Source: Modestobacter sp. VKM Ac-2986 (GTDB lineage: Bacteria > Actinomycetota > Actinomycetes > Mycobacteriales > Geodermatophilaceae). Taken from it: 64,000 nt of DNA. Below, one piece after another: positions 25,741 through 35,770 of the stretch (positions are counted from its first letter, which is position 1; each line of letters begins with the position of its first letter). The translations under genes were made by a program, and so were the position numbers. Location of the stretch: contig NZ_JAPVBH010000001.1 of the NCBI RefSeq assembly GCF_026967795.1, positions 248,001 to 312,000 of the forward strand. The letters run 5' to 3'. The notes beneath the pieces were generated by a model that was given only the letters and a program-made list of their open reading frames with translations, ran no database searches and had not been told where the DNA came from.

Positions 25741-26190
25741 GTGGCATGCTGCCCCCGGTCGCCGTGGAGGCGGCCGGGGGCCCGGGGAGGACCGCTGATC
25801 GGCTACGTCGCCGCTGCCTTCGGCGGTGCGCTGGGCTCGCTGGCCCGCTGGGTGCTCGGCCTGGCCCTCCCCCACGACCCCGGCGCCTGGCCGACGGCCA
25901 CCCTGGTGGTCAACCTGACCGGCTGCCTGCTGCTCGGGCTGCTGGCCTCCGCGCTGTTCACCCGGCACCCGCGCTCGCCCTGGCTGCGCCCGTTCCTGGG
26001 CACGGGTGTCCTGGGCGGCTGGACGACGTTCTCCACCTTCGCCGTGGACGCCGTGCAGCTGGCCGACGCCGGCCGCGGGGCCGCGGCCGTCGGCTACGTG
26101 CTCGTCTCGGTGGTCGGCGGGGTGCTGGCCGCGGCGGCCGGTGTCCGGCTGGGCCGCGCGGTCCCGGTCCCGCGGGAGGCGCGCCGGTGA
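25741..26190 (+). CDS. crcB: fluoride exporter FluC/CrcB, first subunit
   Basis: A small four-span channel protein. Family blocks are GGALGSLARWVLG, WPTATLVVNLTGCLLLGLL (the conserved Asn of the pore) and GTGVLGGWTTFSTFAVDAVQL (the GxxGGxTTFSTF motif). From the GTG at 25741 it has 149 residues; a CTG at 25795, directly behind GGGGAGG, would give a more family-like N-terminus and 131 residues. It overlaps the second fluC by 4 bases, the usual tandem arrangement in Gram-positives. No fluoride riboswitch is recognised upstream. Confidence 0.88.
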   Translation: MACCPRSPWRRPGARGGPLIGYVAAAFGGALGSLARWVLGLALPHDPGAWPTATLVVNLTGCLLLGLLASALFTRHPRSPWLRPFLGTGVLGGWTTFSTFAVDAVQLADAGRGAAAVGYVLVSVVGGVLAAAAGVRLGRAVPVPREARR

Positions 26191-26540
26191 CCGCGCTGCT
26201 GGTGGTGCTCGGCGCGGTCGTCGGGGCGCCGCTGCGGCTGTTCGCCGACCGGGTGGCCGGTGCCCGGCGGGGCGGGGCCAGCGTCCTGGGCACGCTCACC
26301 GTCAACGTCGTCGGCAGTGCGGTGCTCGGCGTCCTGCTCGGCCTGCGCGACGTCCCGCCCGCCGTCGTGGCGCTCGTGGGCACCGGCTTCTGCGGCTCGC
26401 TGACCACCTTCTCCACCTTCGGCACCGACGTCGTCCGGCTGGTCGAGCAGCGGGTGGTGCTGCGGGCGGCCGGCTACGTGGCCGGGTCGCTGGTGCTCGG
26501 CGTGGGCGTCGCGGCGCTGGGCTGGCTGTCGGTCCGGTGA
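26187..26540 (+). CDS. crcB: fluoride exporter FluC/CrcB, second subunit
   Basis: A 117-residue four-span protein with [25 protein letters not shown] and [24 protein letters not shown] 26187 overlaps the first fluC stop. The pair probably forms the dual-topology Fluc channel that removes cytoplasmic fluoride. Confidence 0.9.
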   Translation: MTALLVVLGAVVGAPLRLFADRVAGARRGGASVLGTLTVNVVGSAVLGVLLGLRDVPPAVVALVGTGFCGSLTTFSTFGTDVVRLVEQRVVLRAAGYVAGSLVLGVGVAALGWLSVR

Positions 26541-26578
26541 CCGTTCGCTCCACCGCGCGACGGGACGCGCGCGTCCCC

Positions 26579-26584
26579 TAGGGT
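26579..26584 (+). promoter_or_regulatory. -10 box of a probably leaderless otsA transcript
   Basis: TAGGGT stands 8 bases before the otsA ATG, and no Shine-Dalgarno is visible, so transcription should begin at or next to the start codon. Confidence 0.5.
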
Positions 26585-26592
26585 CGGCGGCG

Positions 26593-28008
26593 ATGAGCGA
26601 TTCAGCGGGAACGCAGGTCCGGGCCGACAGTCCGGTGGTCGTGGTCGCCAACCGACTGCCGGTCGACCAGGTCACCGACGCCGACGGGACGACGCGCTAC
26701 CAGCGCAGCCCCGGTGGCCTGGTGACGGCACTGGAGCCCTTCGTCGCCGGTCGCGGCGGCGCGTGGGTGGGCTGGTCGGGCGCGGCCGGGGACGCCCCGG
26801 AGCCCTTCGAGTCCGGCGGCATGCAGCTGGTCCCGGTGCCGCTGTCGGCCGAGGAGGTCGACCGCTACTACGAGGGCTTCTCCAACGCCTCGCTGTGGCC
26901 GCTCTACCACGACGTGGTGGAGAAGCCGGAGTACCAGCGCAGCTGGTGGAACAGCTACGTCGAGGTCAACAAGCGGTTCGCCGACCGCGCCGCCGAGGTG
27001 GCCGCCGAGGGTGCGGTCGTGTGGGTGCACGACTACCAGCTGCAGCTGGTGCCGGCGATGCTGCGCCAGCGGCGTCCCGACCTGACCATCGGCTTCTTCC
27101 TGCACATCCCGTTCCCGCCCTTCGAGCTGTTCACCCAGCTCCCGTGGCGCTCGGCGATCATCGAGGGCCTGCTGGGGGCCGACCTGGTCGGGTTCCAGCA
27201 GCCGGCCGCGGCGGCGAACTTCCTCGACCTGGCCCACCGGCTGCACGACCTCCCCACCGAGGGCAGCACGGTCTCCTACGAGGGCCGCACGGTCACGGCC
27301 AAGTCGTTCCCCATCTCCATCGACGTCTCCTCCTTCGACGAGCTGGCCCGCTCCCCCGAGGTGCTGGCCCGCGCCGCGGAGATCCGCGAGGAGCTGGGCC
27401 GGCCGGACAAGATCGTGCTCGGCGTCGACCGGCTGGACTACACCAAGGGCATCGGCGTCCGCCTGGAGGCCTTCGGCGAGCTGCTCGACGACGGCGCCGT
27501 GACCGCACCGGGCACCGTGTTGGTGCAGGTGGCCACGCCCAGCCGTGAGCGCGTCGAGCACTACGTGACCATGCGCGAGACGATCGAGCAGCAGGTCGGG
27601 CACATCAACGGCCTGCACGGCTCGACCGCGGGGCCGGCGGTGCAGTACTTCAACCAGTCGATGCCGCGCGAGGAGCTCGCCGCGCTCTACCGGGCCGCCG
27701 ACGTCATGCTGGTGACCCCGTACCGCGACGGCATGAACCTGGTCGCCAAGGAGTACGTGGCCGCCCGCGGCGACGACCAGGGCGTGCTGGTGCTCAGCGA
27801 GTTCGCCGGTGCCGCCGCCGAGCTCACCCAGGCGCTGCTGGTGAACCCGCACGACATCGACGGGGTGAAGCACCAGCTGCTGCGGGCGCTGCGGATGGAC
27901 CCGGCCGAGGCCGCGGAGCGGATGCGGGCGATGCGCGCGCACATCACCGAGCACGACCTCGACCACTGGGCGAACTCCTACATCGAGTCGCTGCAGGCCC
28001 AGGTGTGA
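26593..28008 (+). CDS. otsA: alpha,alpha-trehalose-phosphate synthase
   Basis: A 471-residue GT20 glycosyltransferase joining a nucleotide-activated glucose to glucose 6-phosphate to give trehalose 6-phosphate. N-terminal [12 protein letters not shown] and [13 protein letters not shown], then [35 protein letters not shown], the donor site [17 protein letters not shown] and the C-terminal [13 protein letters not shown] are all present. It overlaps otsB by 4 bases. Trehalose made here is the usual desiccation and osmotic protectant, and Pgm at the left end of the window supplies the same sugar-phosphate pool. Confidence 0.96.
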   Translation: MSDSAGTQVRADSPVVVVANRLPVDQVTDADGTTRYQRSPGGLVTALEPFVAGRGGAWVGWSGAAGDAPEPFESGGMQLVPVPLSAEEVDRYYEGFSNASLWPLYHDVVEKPEYQRSWWNSYVEVNKRFADRAAEVAAEGAVVWVHDYQLQLVPAMLRQRRPDLTIGFFLHIPFPPFELFTQLPWRSAIIEGLLGADLVGFQQPAAAANFLDLAHRLHDLPTEGSTVSYEGRTVTAKSFPISIDVSSFDELARSPEVLARAAEIREELGRPDKIVLGVDRLDYTKGIGVRLEAFGELLDDGAVTAPGTVLVQVATPSRERVEHYVTMRETIEQQVGHINGLHGSTAGPAVQYFNQSMPREELAALYRAADVMLVTPYRDGMNLVAKEYVAARGDDQGVLVLSEFAGAAAELTQALLVNPHDIDGVKHQLLRALRMDPAEAAERMRAMRAHITEHDLDHWANSYIESLQAQV

Positions 28009-28760
28009 CGGGTGCGGGTGTGACGACGCTGGAGGCCGCGCTCGACGAGCTGGCCGTGCGGCGGCCGCTGCTCCTGGCCAGCGACTACGACGGGGTGCTC
28101 GCCCGGCTGCGGGACGACCCGGGCACGGCCGTGCCCGAGCCCGGGGTCGCCGACCTGCTCACCCGGCTGGCCGTCGTGGAGGGGGTCACCGTCGCCCTGG
28201 TCAGCGGGCGCGGGGTCGCCGACCTGCAGGCGACCAGCGGGCTCACCGGGCCCTTCCGCTGGGTCGGCAGCCACGGTGCGGAGTTCGACGGTCCGCTGCC
28301 CGGCGACCTGGCCGCCCGCCGCGACGCGCTGGCCGACGCGCTCGCCCCGCTGGTGGCCGCCGTGCCCGGCGCCCGGCTGGAGGTCAAGCCGGCGAGCGCC
28401 GCGGTGCACGTGCGCACGGTGACCGACCGGGACGCCGCCGCCGGCCTGCTCGCCGCTGCCGCCGCCGGCCCCGGGTCCGACTCGTCGCTGACCGCCAAGC
28501 CCGGCAAGGACGTGCTGGAGCTGGCCGTCACCGACGCCGACAAGGGGTCGGCGCTCGTGCGGCTGCGCACCGAGCTGGGTGCGGCGGGCGTGCTGTACCT
28601 CGGCGACGACGTCACCGACGAGGACGGCTTCGCCGCGATCGCGCCGGACGGCGTCAGCGTCAAGGTCGGCGACGGCGCGACGGTGGCCCGCTTCCGGGTG
28701 CCCGACCTCGACGGCGTGCGCGACCTGCTCACGCGACTCGCCGGGGCGCTGGACGCCTGA
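28005..28760 (+). CDS. otsB: trehalose-phosphatase
   Basis: A 251-residue HAD-family phosphatase releasing trehalose from trehalose 6-phosphate. Motif I is ASDYDGVLA (D27 nucleophile, D29), motif [12 protein letters not shown], and motif [15 protein letters not shown] near residue 200. GTG 28005 overlaps the otsA stop (GTGA). Confidence 0.94.
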   Translation: MTGAGVTTLEAALDELAVRRPLLLASDYDGVLARLRDDPGTAVPEPGVADLLTRLAVVEGVTVALVSGRGVADLQATSGLTGPFRWVGSHGAEFDGPLPGDLAARRDALADALAPLVAAVPGARLEVKPASAAVHVRTVTDRDAAAGLLAAAAAGPGSDSSLTAKPGKDVLELAVTDADKGSALVRLRTELGAAGVLYLGDDVTDEDGFAAIAPDGVSVKVGDGATVARFRVPDLDGVRDLLTRLAGALDA

Positions 28761-28795
28761 TCCGGGGCGGGGGTGACTCGGATCTGCCCAGGGCA

Positions 28796-28822
28796 TAGCG
28801 TGCGGTGGGTGATCACCGTCAC
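28796..28822 (+). promoter_or_regulatory. tctC promoter with Crp-like box at the transcription start
   Basis: TAGCGT (28796-28801) is a -10-like box. GTGATCACCGTCAC (28809-28822) follows within 8 bases, where a bound protein would repress. The 16-mer GGTGATCACCGTCACC is identical to the one upstream of glpF. Confidence 0.5.
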
Positions 28823-28846
28823 CTCCGGACCGGAGGTCCCCCGACC

Positions 28847-29833
28847 GTGCCGCTGACCCGCAGGTCGTTCCTCGCCGGCGCGCTGGCCGCCCCTGCGCTC
28901 GGGGTGCTGGCCGGCTGCGCGGGCACCGTCGTGCAGCCCGGGGACCTCTCCCGGCTGCGGATGATGGTGCCGGCCAGCCCCGGCGGTGGGTGGGACACCA
29001 CCGCCCGCACCCTGCAGCGCGTGATCCAGTCCAGCGGCGTGGCCCGCAACGTCCAGGTCTTCAACGTCGAGGGCGCCGGCGGCACCATCGGCCTGGGCCA
29101 GCTGGCCCGCCAGGACGACGACGCGCTGCTGATGATGATGGGCCTGGTCATGGTGGGCGCCGTCGACACCAACGACTCCAGCACCCGGCTCACCGACGTC
29201 ACCCCGATCGCCCAGCTGATCGGTGAGACCGAGCTGATCGTCGTCCCGGCGGAGTCGCCCTACGACGACCTGGCCTCCTTCGTCGAGGCGTGGAAGGCCG
29301 ACCCGCGCGGCACCCCGATCGCCGGCGGCTCGGCCGGTGGCACCGACCAGATCCTGGCCGGGCTGCTGGCCCAGGCGGCCGACATCGACCCGCGCGAGGT
29401 CAACTACATCCCCTACTCCGGTGGCGGTGAGTCGCTGTCGGCGCTGCTGGGCAACCAGGTCGCCGCCGGCATCTCCGGCACCGCCGACTACGGCTCGCAG
29501 GTCACCGCCGGGACGCTCAAGGGCCTGGCGGTGTCCACGGCCGAGCGGTCCGGGCAGGTGCCCGACGTCCCCACGATCATCGAGAGCGGCTTCGACGTCG
29601 AGGTCACCAACTGGCGTGGGCTGATGGCCCGCCCGGGGATGAGCGAGGACGCCCGGGCCGACCTCATCGGGGTGGTCCAGCAGGCGCACGACACCGACGA
29701 GTGGGCCGAGGCGCTGGCCAACCGGGGCTGGCTGGACACCTTCCAGACCGGCGACGAGTACGGCGAGTTCCTCGCCGCGGAGGAGACACGGGTGCGACAG
29801 GTGCTGATCGAGATCGGGCTGATCGAGGAGTGA
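28847..29833 (+). CDS. tctC: tripartite tricarboxylate transporter substrate-binding protein
   Basis: A 328-residue exported binding protein of the Bug/TctC family. The start is GTG 28847, behind GGAGG, giving a twin-arginine lipoprotein signal (TRRSFLAG, lipobox VLAGC, cysteine 24); a GTG at 28805 could give a leaderless 14-residue longer form. The mature protein shows [34 protein letters not shown] and the ligand-region [19 protein letters not shown]. TctB and TctA follow, so it feeds citrate-like or other carboxylates to that permease. Confidence 0.93.
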   Translation: MPLTRRSFLAGALAAPALGVLAGCAGTVVQPGDLSRLRMMVPASPGGGWDTTARTLQRVIQSSGVARNVQVFNVEGAGGTIGLGQLARQDDDALLMMMGLVMVGAVDTNDSSTRLTDVTPIAQLIGETELIVVPAESPYDDLASFVEAWKADPRGTPIAGGSAGGTDQILAGLLAQAADIDPREVNYIPYSGGGESLSALLGNQVAAGISGTADYGSQVTAGTLKGLAVSTAERSGQVPDVPTIIESGFDVEVTNWRGLMARPGMSEDARADLIGVVQQAHDTDEWAEALANRGWLDTFQTGDEYGEFLAAEETRVRQVLIEIGLIEE

Positions 29834-29906
29834 ACGGGCTCGCGAGTCCACCCATGTGCACAGCAGCTCCGCGAACGCGGCCGACCAGCGCCGGCGAGGA
29901 GGTCTC

Positions 29907-30440
29907 GTGAGCACCGCGGTGACTCCCCCGCAGGCGCCGGAGCAGACCGGACGGCAGACCGGCGAGCTCGTGATGGCGGTGCTGCTCGGCGCGCTCGGCG
30001 TCTACCTGCTGGTCGACGCCGGCGCGATCGCCGTGCCCGGCTCGAGCAACACGGTCGGCCCGCGCTTCTTCCCCTATGCCGTCGGCGCGCTGACCCTGGT
30101 CACCGGCGTCGGGCTCGCCTTCCGCGTGCTGCGCGGCGACCGCGGCCCGGCCGACGACAGCGAGGACGTCGACCCCGACGCCCCCACCGACTGGCGCGCG
30201 GTCGCGGTCATCGCCGTCGCGTTCCTGGCCCACGCCCTGCTGATCAACGTGATCGGCTGGCCGCTGGCGGTGGCGCTGATGTTCGCCGCGGTGTCCTGGG
30301 CGCTGGGCGCCGTCGGCGTCGTCCGGCCCTTCCTCATCGGGCTGACCCTGGGCTGCGTGGCCTGGATCGTGTTCGTGAAGGCACTGAACGTGGCGCTGCC
30401 CGGCGGCACGGTCCTCGAGTTCCTGACGGGCTGGTTCTGA
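29907..30440 (+). CDS. tctB: tripartite tricarboxylate transporter small membrane subunit
   Basis: A 177-residue protein with four spans (about 22-42, 55-75, 100-125, 145-165) and the TctB block [21 protein letters not shown] 29907 follows GAGGAGG. Its stop shares one base with the tctA start. Confidence 0.9.
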   Translation: MSTAVTPPQAPEQTGRQTGELVMAVLLGALGVYLLVDAGAIAVPGSSNTVGPRFFPYAVGALTLVTGVGLAFRVLRGDRGPADDSEDVDPDAPTDWRAVAVIAVAFLAHALLINVIGWPLAVALMFAAVSWALGAVGVVRPFLIGLTLGCVAWIVFVKALNVALPGGTVLEFLTGWF

Positions 30441-31978
30441 TGGCCTTCGACGACCTGCTGGGCGGGTTCGCCGACGCGATCACCCCGCTCAACCTGCTGT
30501 TCGCCCTGCTCGGCGTCCTGCTGGGCACCGCAGTCGGCGTGCTCCCGGGCATCGGGCCGGCGATGACGGTGGCGCTGCTGCTGCCGGCCACCTACGTGCT
30601 GGAGCCCACCAGTGCGCTGATCATGTTCGCCGGCATCTACTACGGCGGCATGTACGGCGGGTCGACGACGTCGATCCTGCTCAACACCCCCGGCGAGTCC
30701 AGCTCGATCATGACCGCGCTCGAGGGCAACCGGATGGCCAAGGCCGGGCGCGGGTCCGCCGCGCTGGCCACCGCGGCCATCGGGTCCTTCGTCGCCGGCA
30801 CCATCGCCACCCTGCTGCTGGCGCTGGTCGCTCCCACCGTGGTCGACCTGGCCATCGGCGTCACCGCCGCGGACTACTTCGCCCTCACCGTCATCGCCTT
30901 CGTCGCGGTGGCCACCGTGCTGGGCTCCTCGCCGCTGCGCGGGCTGGCCTCGCTGTGCCTGGGCCTGTACCTCGGGCTGGTCGGCACCGACGTGATCACC
31001 GGGCAGGAGCGGTTCACCCTCGGGGTGCCGCAGCTGTCCGACGGCATCGACGTCGTGGTGGTCGCGGTCGCGCTGTTCGCCGTCGGGGAGGCGCTCTACG
31101 TCGCCTCCCGGCTGCGCCGCGGCGCGGTGCACGTGATCGACCACAAGGGCAACTGGATGACCCGGGAGGACTTCCGCCGGTCGTGGAAGCCGTGGCTGCG
31201 CGGCACCGCCTACGGCTTCCCGTTCGGGGCGCTGCCGGCCGGCGGTGCGGAGATCCCGACGTTCCTGTCCTACGCCACCGAGCGGAAGCTGACCAAGCAC
31301 CCCGAGGAGTTCGGCAAGGGCGCCATCGAGGGCGTCGCCGGGCCGGAGGCGGCCAACAACGCGGCCGCCGCCGGCGTGCTCGTCCCGCTGCTCACCCTGG
31401 GCATCCCCACCTCGGCGACGGCGGCGATCATCCTGGCCGCCTTCCAGGGCTACGGCATCCAGCCCGGCCCCACGCTGCTGACCACCGAGGGCCCGCTGGT
31501 CTGGACGCTCATCGCCTCGCTGCTCATCGGCAACGCGATGCTGCTGGTGCTCAACCTGCCGCTGGTGGGCGTGTGGGTGAAGCTGTTGCGGATCCCCCGG
31601 CCCTACCTCTACGCCGGCATCCTGGTCTTCGCCTCGCTCGGCTCCTACGCGGTCAACGCCGACCCGCTGGACCTGGTGCTGCTGCTGATCCTGGGCCTGC
31701 TCGGTTTCGTCATGCGACGCTACGGCTGGCCGGTGGCGCCTGCGGTGATCGGGCTGATCCTCGGGCCGATCGCGGAGGCCAACCTGCGCCGGGCGCTGGC
31801 GATCAGCGACGGTGACCTGGGCGTGCTGGTCGACACCTGGTTCAGCCGGATCGTGCTCCTCCTGGCGCTGCTGGCCCTGGTGGTGCCGATCGTGCTCCGG
31901 GCCGTGCGCGGCCCCCGGACGACCCCGCACGACCTGCAGCACGCCGATGCCGAGATCGAGGAGAGGAGCGCACGATGA
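30440..31978 (+). CDS. tctA: tripartite tricarboxylate transporter large membrane subunit
   Basis: A 512-residue permease with about 11 or 12 spans. The family signature [21 protein letters not shown] is near residues 30-50, with [20 protein letters not shown] near 66-86 and the second half-repeat [15 protein letters not shown] near 322-336. It is one base from tctB and overlaps the universal stress gene by 4 bases. Confidence 0.94.
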   Translation: MAFDDLLGGFADAITPLNLLFALLGVLLGTAVGVLPGIGPAMTVALLLPATYVLEPTSALIMFAGIYYGGMYGGSTTSILLNTPGESSSIMTALEGNRMAKAGRGSAALATAAIGSFVAGTIATLLLALVAPTVVDLAIGVTAADYFALTVIAFVAVATVLGSSPLRGLASLCLGLYLGLVGTDVITGQERFTLGVPQLSDGIDVVVVAVALFAVGEALYVASRLRRGAVHVIDHKGNWMTREDFRRSWKPWLRGTAYGFPFGALPAGGAEIPTFLSYATERKLTKHPEEFGKGAIEGVAGPEAANNAAAAGVLVPLLTLGIPTSATAAIILAAFQGYGIQPGPTLLTTEGPLVWTLIASLLIGNAMLLVLNLPLVGVWVKLLRIPRPYLYAGILVFASLGSYAVNADPLDLVLLLILGLLGFVMRRYGWPVAPAVIGLILGPIAEANLRRALAISDGDLGVLVDTWFSRIVLLLALLALVVPIVLRAVRGPRTTPHDLQHADAEIEERSAR

Positions 31979-32397
31979 CCCAGCAGCACGACGCCGTCGT
32001 GGTCGTGGGGCACGTCCCCAACCCCCGGGGCCAGGCCGCCCTGGCGCACGGGATCCGGGAGAGCCGGCAGCGCGGTGCCCGGCTGGTGGTGGTCAACGCC
32101 TCCCGCGGTGACTCCCTGGTCGACGAGGACTTCCTCCAGGGCGACGCCCTGACCCGGCTGCACGAGGAGCTGGCCGGCTCGGGGGTCTCGTTCGAGGTGC
32201 GCCAGCCGGTGCACGGCCGGGACGTCGCCGAGGAGCTGGCCGCGGTGGTCGCCGAGACCTCCGCCGAGCTGCTGGTGATCGGCCTGCGCCGACGGTCCGC
32301 GGTGGGGAAGCTGCTCATGGGCAGCGCCGCCCAGCGGATCCTGCTCGAGGTCGACTGCCCGGTGCTGGCCGTCAAGAGCCCGCCCCGGGAGGGCTGA
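31975..32397 (+). CDS. universal stress protein (UspA family)
   Basis: A 140-residue single Usp domain. ATP-type binding residues are suggested by the late motif [33 protein letters not shown], i.e. G-2x-G-9x-G(S/T). It overlaps tctA by 4 bases, so it is made with the transporter; co-expression of Usp domains with TTT/TRAP transporters is known and often regulatory. Confidence 0.9.
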   Translation: MTQQHDAVVVVGHVPNPRGQAALAHGIRESRQRGARLVVVNASRGDSLVDEDFLQGDALTRLHEELAGSGVSFEVRQPVHGRDVAEELAAVVAETSAELLVIGLRRRSAVGKLLMGSAAQRILLEVDCPVLAVKSPPREG

Positions 32398-32450
32398 ACC
32401 CGCCCGTCCCACCCGCCTCACCGGGCCTTCTGCGGCCCTGCTCCCCCACC

Positions 32451-32482
32451 GTGACCGCCGTTCCCCCAGGGACGGCGGTCAC
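32451..32482 (+). terminator. hairpin terminator of tctCBA-usp
   Basis: Eleven-base arms GTGACCGCCGT (32451-32461) and ACGGCGGTCAC (32472-32482) in the 326-base gap before cheA. Confidence 0.75.
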
Positions 32483-32723
32483 GGTCGTCCGGGGCCCTGC
32501 CGATTGACTGCTGTACGCCGCAGTCCCGCCGCTGACCAGCGCGGACGGTCACTGTCAGGAATTGTCGACAAAGCCACGAAGAACCATTCCGAGTGTCTGA
32601 CCAGGCCATTCCAGAACGGCGTGCGCATTCCCGTTGATTCACCTTCAGGTGGACCCGGGGGCGCCGAAACAGCCATCACCGGACGGGACAGGCCCGCACG
32701 GCGCACCAAGGGAAGAGGCAGGC
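32483..32723 (+). promoter_or_regulatory. cheA upstream region with a TTGTCGACAA motif
   Basis: A noticeably more AT-rich stretch without a gene. TTGTCGACAA at 32562-32571 (inside GGAATTGTCGACAAAGC) recurs before the chemoreceptor genes at 37761 and 39585. It ends 152 bases before the cheA GTG. No convincing TAAA/GCCGATAA flagellar-sigma promoter was found. Confidence 0.5.
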
Positions 32724-35153
32724 GTGGAAGGTCTGGACGACATCGTCGAGGAGTTCCTCGTGGAGAGCCACGAGAACCTGGACCAGCTGGACCAGGACCT
32801 CGTCGCCCTGGAGCAGGACCCTCGGTCGCGGGACCGGCTCTCGAGCATCTTCCGCACGATCCACACCATCAAGGGCACCAGCGGCTTCCTCGCCTTCAAC
32901 CGGCTGGAGGAGGTCGCGCACGTCGGGGAGAACCTGCTGTCCCGGCTCCGCGACGGTGCACTGGACCTGACGCCGTCCCGCACCAGTGCGCTGCTGATGA
33001 TGACCGACATCATCCGGGCGCTGCTGGCCGCCATCGAGGCCACCGGTGGTGAGGGCACCGTCGAGGTCGCCGACACCGTCGCGGTGCTCGCCGCCGCCCT
33101 CGAGGACGTCCCCACCCCCGCCGCCGAGACGGCCGTGGTCGAGGCCGCCGAGGCCGTCGTCGCCGCCGAGTCCGTGGTGGAGGCCGCCGAGGCCCCCGCC
33201 GCGGCGCCCGCGAAGGCCGAGAAGCCCGCCGCCAAGCGGGCGCCTGCCAAGCGTGCCTCCCGCGCCAAGGCCGCCGTCCCGGCGCCGGCTCCGGTGCCGG
33301 CGGTGGAGACCGTCGCCGTCCCGGCACCCGTCGCCGCGGTGCCGCCGGCCCCGCCGGTCACCCCGCCGCCTGCCGCCGTTGCGCCCGCCGCCCCGCTCGC
33401 CCCCGAGCCGGGCACCGCCGAGGCCGGCCCCAAGGGCCGCGGCGTCGCCGACAGCACCATCCGCGTCGACGTCGACCTGCTGGACAACCTGATGCTGCTC
33501 GTCGGTGAGCTCGTGCTCACCCGCAACCAGATCGTCCAGTACGTCGGCCGGCAGAACGACCAGGACCTGATCCGCGCCTCGCAGCGGCTGAACCTGATCG
33601 CCAGCGAGCTGCAGGAGAGCGCGATGAAGACGCGCATGCAGCCGATCGACCACATCTGGTCCAAGCTCCCCCGCGTCGTCCGCGACCTCGGCCTCCAGTT
33701 GCAGAAGAACATCCGGCTGGAGATGGAGGGCAAGGACACCGAGCTGGACAAGACCCTGCTCGAGGCGGTCAAGGACCCGCTGACCCACCTGGTCCGCAAC
33801 TCCGTCGACCACGGCATCGAGGCCACCGCCGACCGCATCGCCGCCGGCAAGCCCGCCGAGGGTGTGCTCACCCTGCGCTCGCGGCACGAGAGCGGCCAGG
33901 TCGTGGTCGAGGTCGCCGACGACGGGGCCGGCATCGACCCGGCCAAGATCGGCCGCAGCGCCGTCAACAAGGGCCTGCTCACGCCCGAGACGGTGGCCCG
34001 GATGAGCCCGCAGGACCTGCTGAACATGATCTTCGCCCCGGGCTTCTCCACCGCCGCCGCGGTCACCAACGTCTCCGGCCGCGGGGTCGGCATGGACGTG
34101 GTGAAGACCAACATCGAGGGCATCGGCGGCACCATCGAGGTCGAGTCGGTCGTCGGTCGCGGCACCTGCATGCGGCTGCGCATCCCGCTGACCCTGGCGA
34201 TCGTCCCGGCGCTGACCATCGAGTGCGCCGGCGACCGCTACGCCATCCCGCAGATCAGCCTGCAGGAGCTCGTCGCCCTGGACGCCGAGAAGGCCTCGGC
34301 CGCGGTCGAGGAGGTCGGCGGTGCGTCGGTCTACCGCCTCCGCGGCGAGCTGCTCCCCCTCGTGCGCCTGGCCGACGTCCTGGGCCTGCCCTCCGACCGG
34401 CACGACGGCCACGTCGTCATCGCCGTCCTCCGCTCGGAGGGGCGCCGCTTCGGCCTGGTGGTCGACCGCGTCATCAACACCGAGGAGATCGTCGTCAAGG
34501 CGGTCAGCAGCCAGCTCAAGGCGATCGGGCTGTACTCCGGCGCCACCGTCCTCGGCGACGGCGCCGTCGCGCTGATCCTCGACGTCCAGGCGCTGGCCCG
34601 CCGCGCACTGCGCGCCGAGTCCGCGGACCGGCAGGAGACCCGCGCGGCGATCACCGCCGCGATCGCCAGCCAGGAGCGCCAGCGGATGCTGCTGGCCGCC
34701 ATCGGCGGCGGCCGCCGGGTCGCCATCCCGCTGGACACCGTCACCCGCCTCGAGCAGGTGCGCAGCGACACCGTCGAGCGGGTCGGGTCGCGGGAGGTCG
34801 TGCAGTACCGCGGCGCGATCCTGCCGATCGTCCGGCTGGACCGGCACCTGGGCGCCTTCGGCAACGACGACCGCGAGACCCTCGAGGTCATCGTCTACGC
34901 CGACCGCGGCCGCAGCGTGGCCATCGTGGTCGAGGAGATCCTCGACATCGTCGACGGCGAGGCCTCGGTGCACAGCGACATCGACGACCTGGGCCTGCTC
35001 GGCTCGGCCGTCATCGGCGACCGGGTCACCGAGCTGCTCGACGTGCGGGCCGCGATCCTCGCCGCCGACCCCGCCTTCTACAACCCCCCGCCCGGCATGC
35101 CCGACGCCTTCGCCGCCCTCGAGGCCGCCGGCGCCCACCTGATGGAGGTCTGA
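32724..35153 (+). CDS. cheA: chemotaxis histidine kinase CheA with two CheW-like domains
   Basis: An 809-residue cytoplasmic kinase. An Hpt domain (1-105) carries FRTIHTIKGTSGF with phosphorylated H47. A long Ala/Pro/Lys linker (about 125-240) stands where a P2 domain would be and I see no P2 fold. The dimerisation domain (about 242-300) is followed by the ATP-binding domain with LVRNSVDHGIEA (N box, near 357), VADDGAGID (near 400) and GRGVGMDVVK (near 452). Two CheW-like regulatory domains follow in tandem (about 490-630 and 650-790), where most CheA have one. GTG 32724 follows GGAAGAGG. It heads the chemotaxis region and should form arrays with CheW and the four receptors downstream. Confidence 0.96.
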   Translation: MEGLDDIVEEFLVESHENLDQLDQDLVALEQDPRSRDRLSSIFRTIHTIKGTSGFLAFNRLEEVAHVGENLLSRLRDGALDLTPSRTSALLMMTDIIRALLAAIEATGGEGTVEVADTVAVLAAALEDVPTPAAETAVVEAAEAVVAAESVVEAAEAPAAAPAKAEKPAAKRAPAKRASRAKAAVPAPAPVPAVETVAVPAPVAAVPPAPPVTPPPAAVAPAAPLAPEPGTAEAGPKGRGVADSTIRVDVDLLDNLMLLVGELVLTRNQIVQYVGRQNDQDLIRASQRLNLIASELQESAMKTRMQPIDHIWSKLPRVVRDLGLQLQKNIRLEMEGKDTELDKTLLEAVKDPLTHLVRNSVDHGIEATADRIAAGKPAEGVLTLRSRHESGQVVVEVADDGAGIDPAKIGRSAVNKGLLTPETVARMSPQDLLNMIFAPGFSTAAAVTNVSGRGVGMDVVKTNIEGIGGTIEVESVVGRGTCMRLRIPLTLAIVPALTIECAGDRYAIPQISLQELVALDAEKASAAVEEVGGASVYRLRGELLPLVRLADVLGLPSDRHDGHVVIAVLRSEGRRFGLVVDRVINTEEIVVKAVSSQLKAIGLYSGATVLGDGAVALILDVQALARRALRAESADRQETRAAITAAIASQERQRMLLAAIGGGRRVAIPLDTVTRLEQVRSDTVERVGSREVVQYRGAILPIVRLDRHLGAFGNDDRETLEVIVYADRGRSVAIVVEEILDIVDGEASVHSDIDDLGLLGSAVIGDRVTELLDVRAAILAADPAFYNPPPGMPDAFAALEAAGAHLMEV

Positions 35154-35154
35154 C

Positions 35155-35607
35155 GTGAGCACCGCCACCGACGCCCGCACCGTGCCCGTCACCAGCCAGC
35201 TGGCCACCTTCTGGCTCGACGGCGACCTCTACGGCGTGGAGGTCGAGCACGTCCAGGAGGTGCTGCGCAGCCAGAGCATCACCCGGGTGCCGCTGGCCCC
35301 GCCGGCCGTCGCCGGGCTGATCAACCTGCGCGGCCAGGTCGTCACCGCCATCGAGCTGCGCGAGCGGCTCGGCCGCCCGGCCCGCCCGGCCGGGGAGCAG
35401 CCGGTCGTGATCGTCGTCCGGCTGCACGGCGAGGCCGTCAGCCTGCTGGTCGACAGCATCGCCGACGTCGTCGACGTCAACGTGCGGGACTTCGAGGCCC
35501 CGCCGGACACCCTCGACGGCAGCGCCCGCGACCTGATCCGCGGCGCCTACAAGCTCGCCGGCCAGCTGCTGCTGTCCCTGGACGTCAACCGGGCCGTCGG
35601 CACCTGA
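35155..35607 (+). CDS. cheW: chemotaxis coupling protein CheW
   Basis: A 150-residue single CheW domain: [42 protein letters not shown] (the conserved NLRG) and [14 protein letters not shown]. It starts one base after the cheA stop and links receptors to CheA. Confidence 0.96.
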   Translation: MSTATDARTVPVTSQLATFWLDGDLYGVEVEHVQEVLRSQSITRVPLAPPAVAGLINLRGQVVTAIELRERLGRPARPAGEQPVVIVVRLHGEAVSLLVDSIADVVDVNVRDFEAPPDTLDGSARDLIRGAYKLAGQLLLSLDVNRAVGT

Positions 35608-35620
35608 ACGAGGACCCAGT

Positions 35621-35653
35621 CGCCCCACCTCCCGGTCCGCCGGGGGTGGGGCG
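35621..35653 (+). terminator. hairpin after cheW
   Basis: Arms CGCCCCACC (35621-35629) and GGTGGGGCG (35645-35653), 13 bases past the cheW stop; it may only reduce read-through into the first receptor gene. Confidence 0.6.
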
Positions 35654-35770
35654 GCACCGCTCCACCCGCACCACTCCCCCGGCCGCCGAGCCGGCACCCC
35701 GGGGGCCGCACGAGACCCACCCCGCCCGACGGGCCCGGACCGACCACACCAGCCAGCCAGGAGCCAGACC

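Noticed and set aside
25681-25795. Fluoride riboswitch upstream of fluC
   Set aside because: The gap is taken by a terminator hairpin and a parS-like site; the conserved crcB-motif pairings were not found.
32483-32723. Sigma-28 (flagellar) promoter before cheA using GTCGACAA as the -10
   Set aside because: GTCGACAA resembles GCCGATAA in 6 of 8 bases, but no TAAA-type -35 lies 14-16 bases upstream at any of the three copies.
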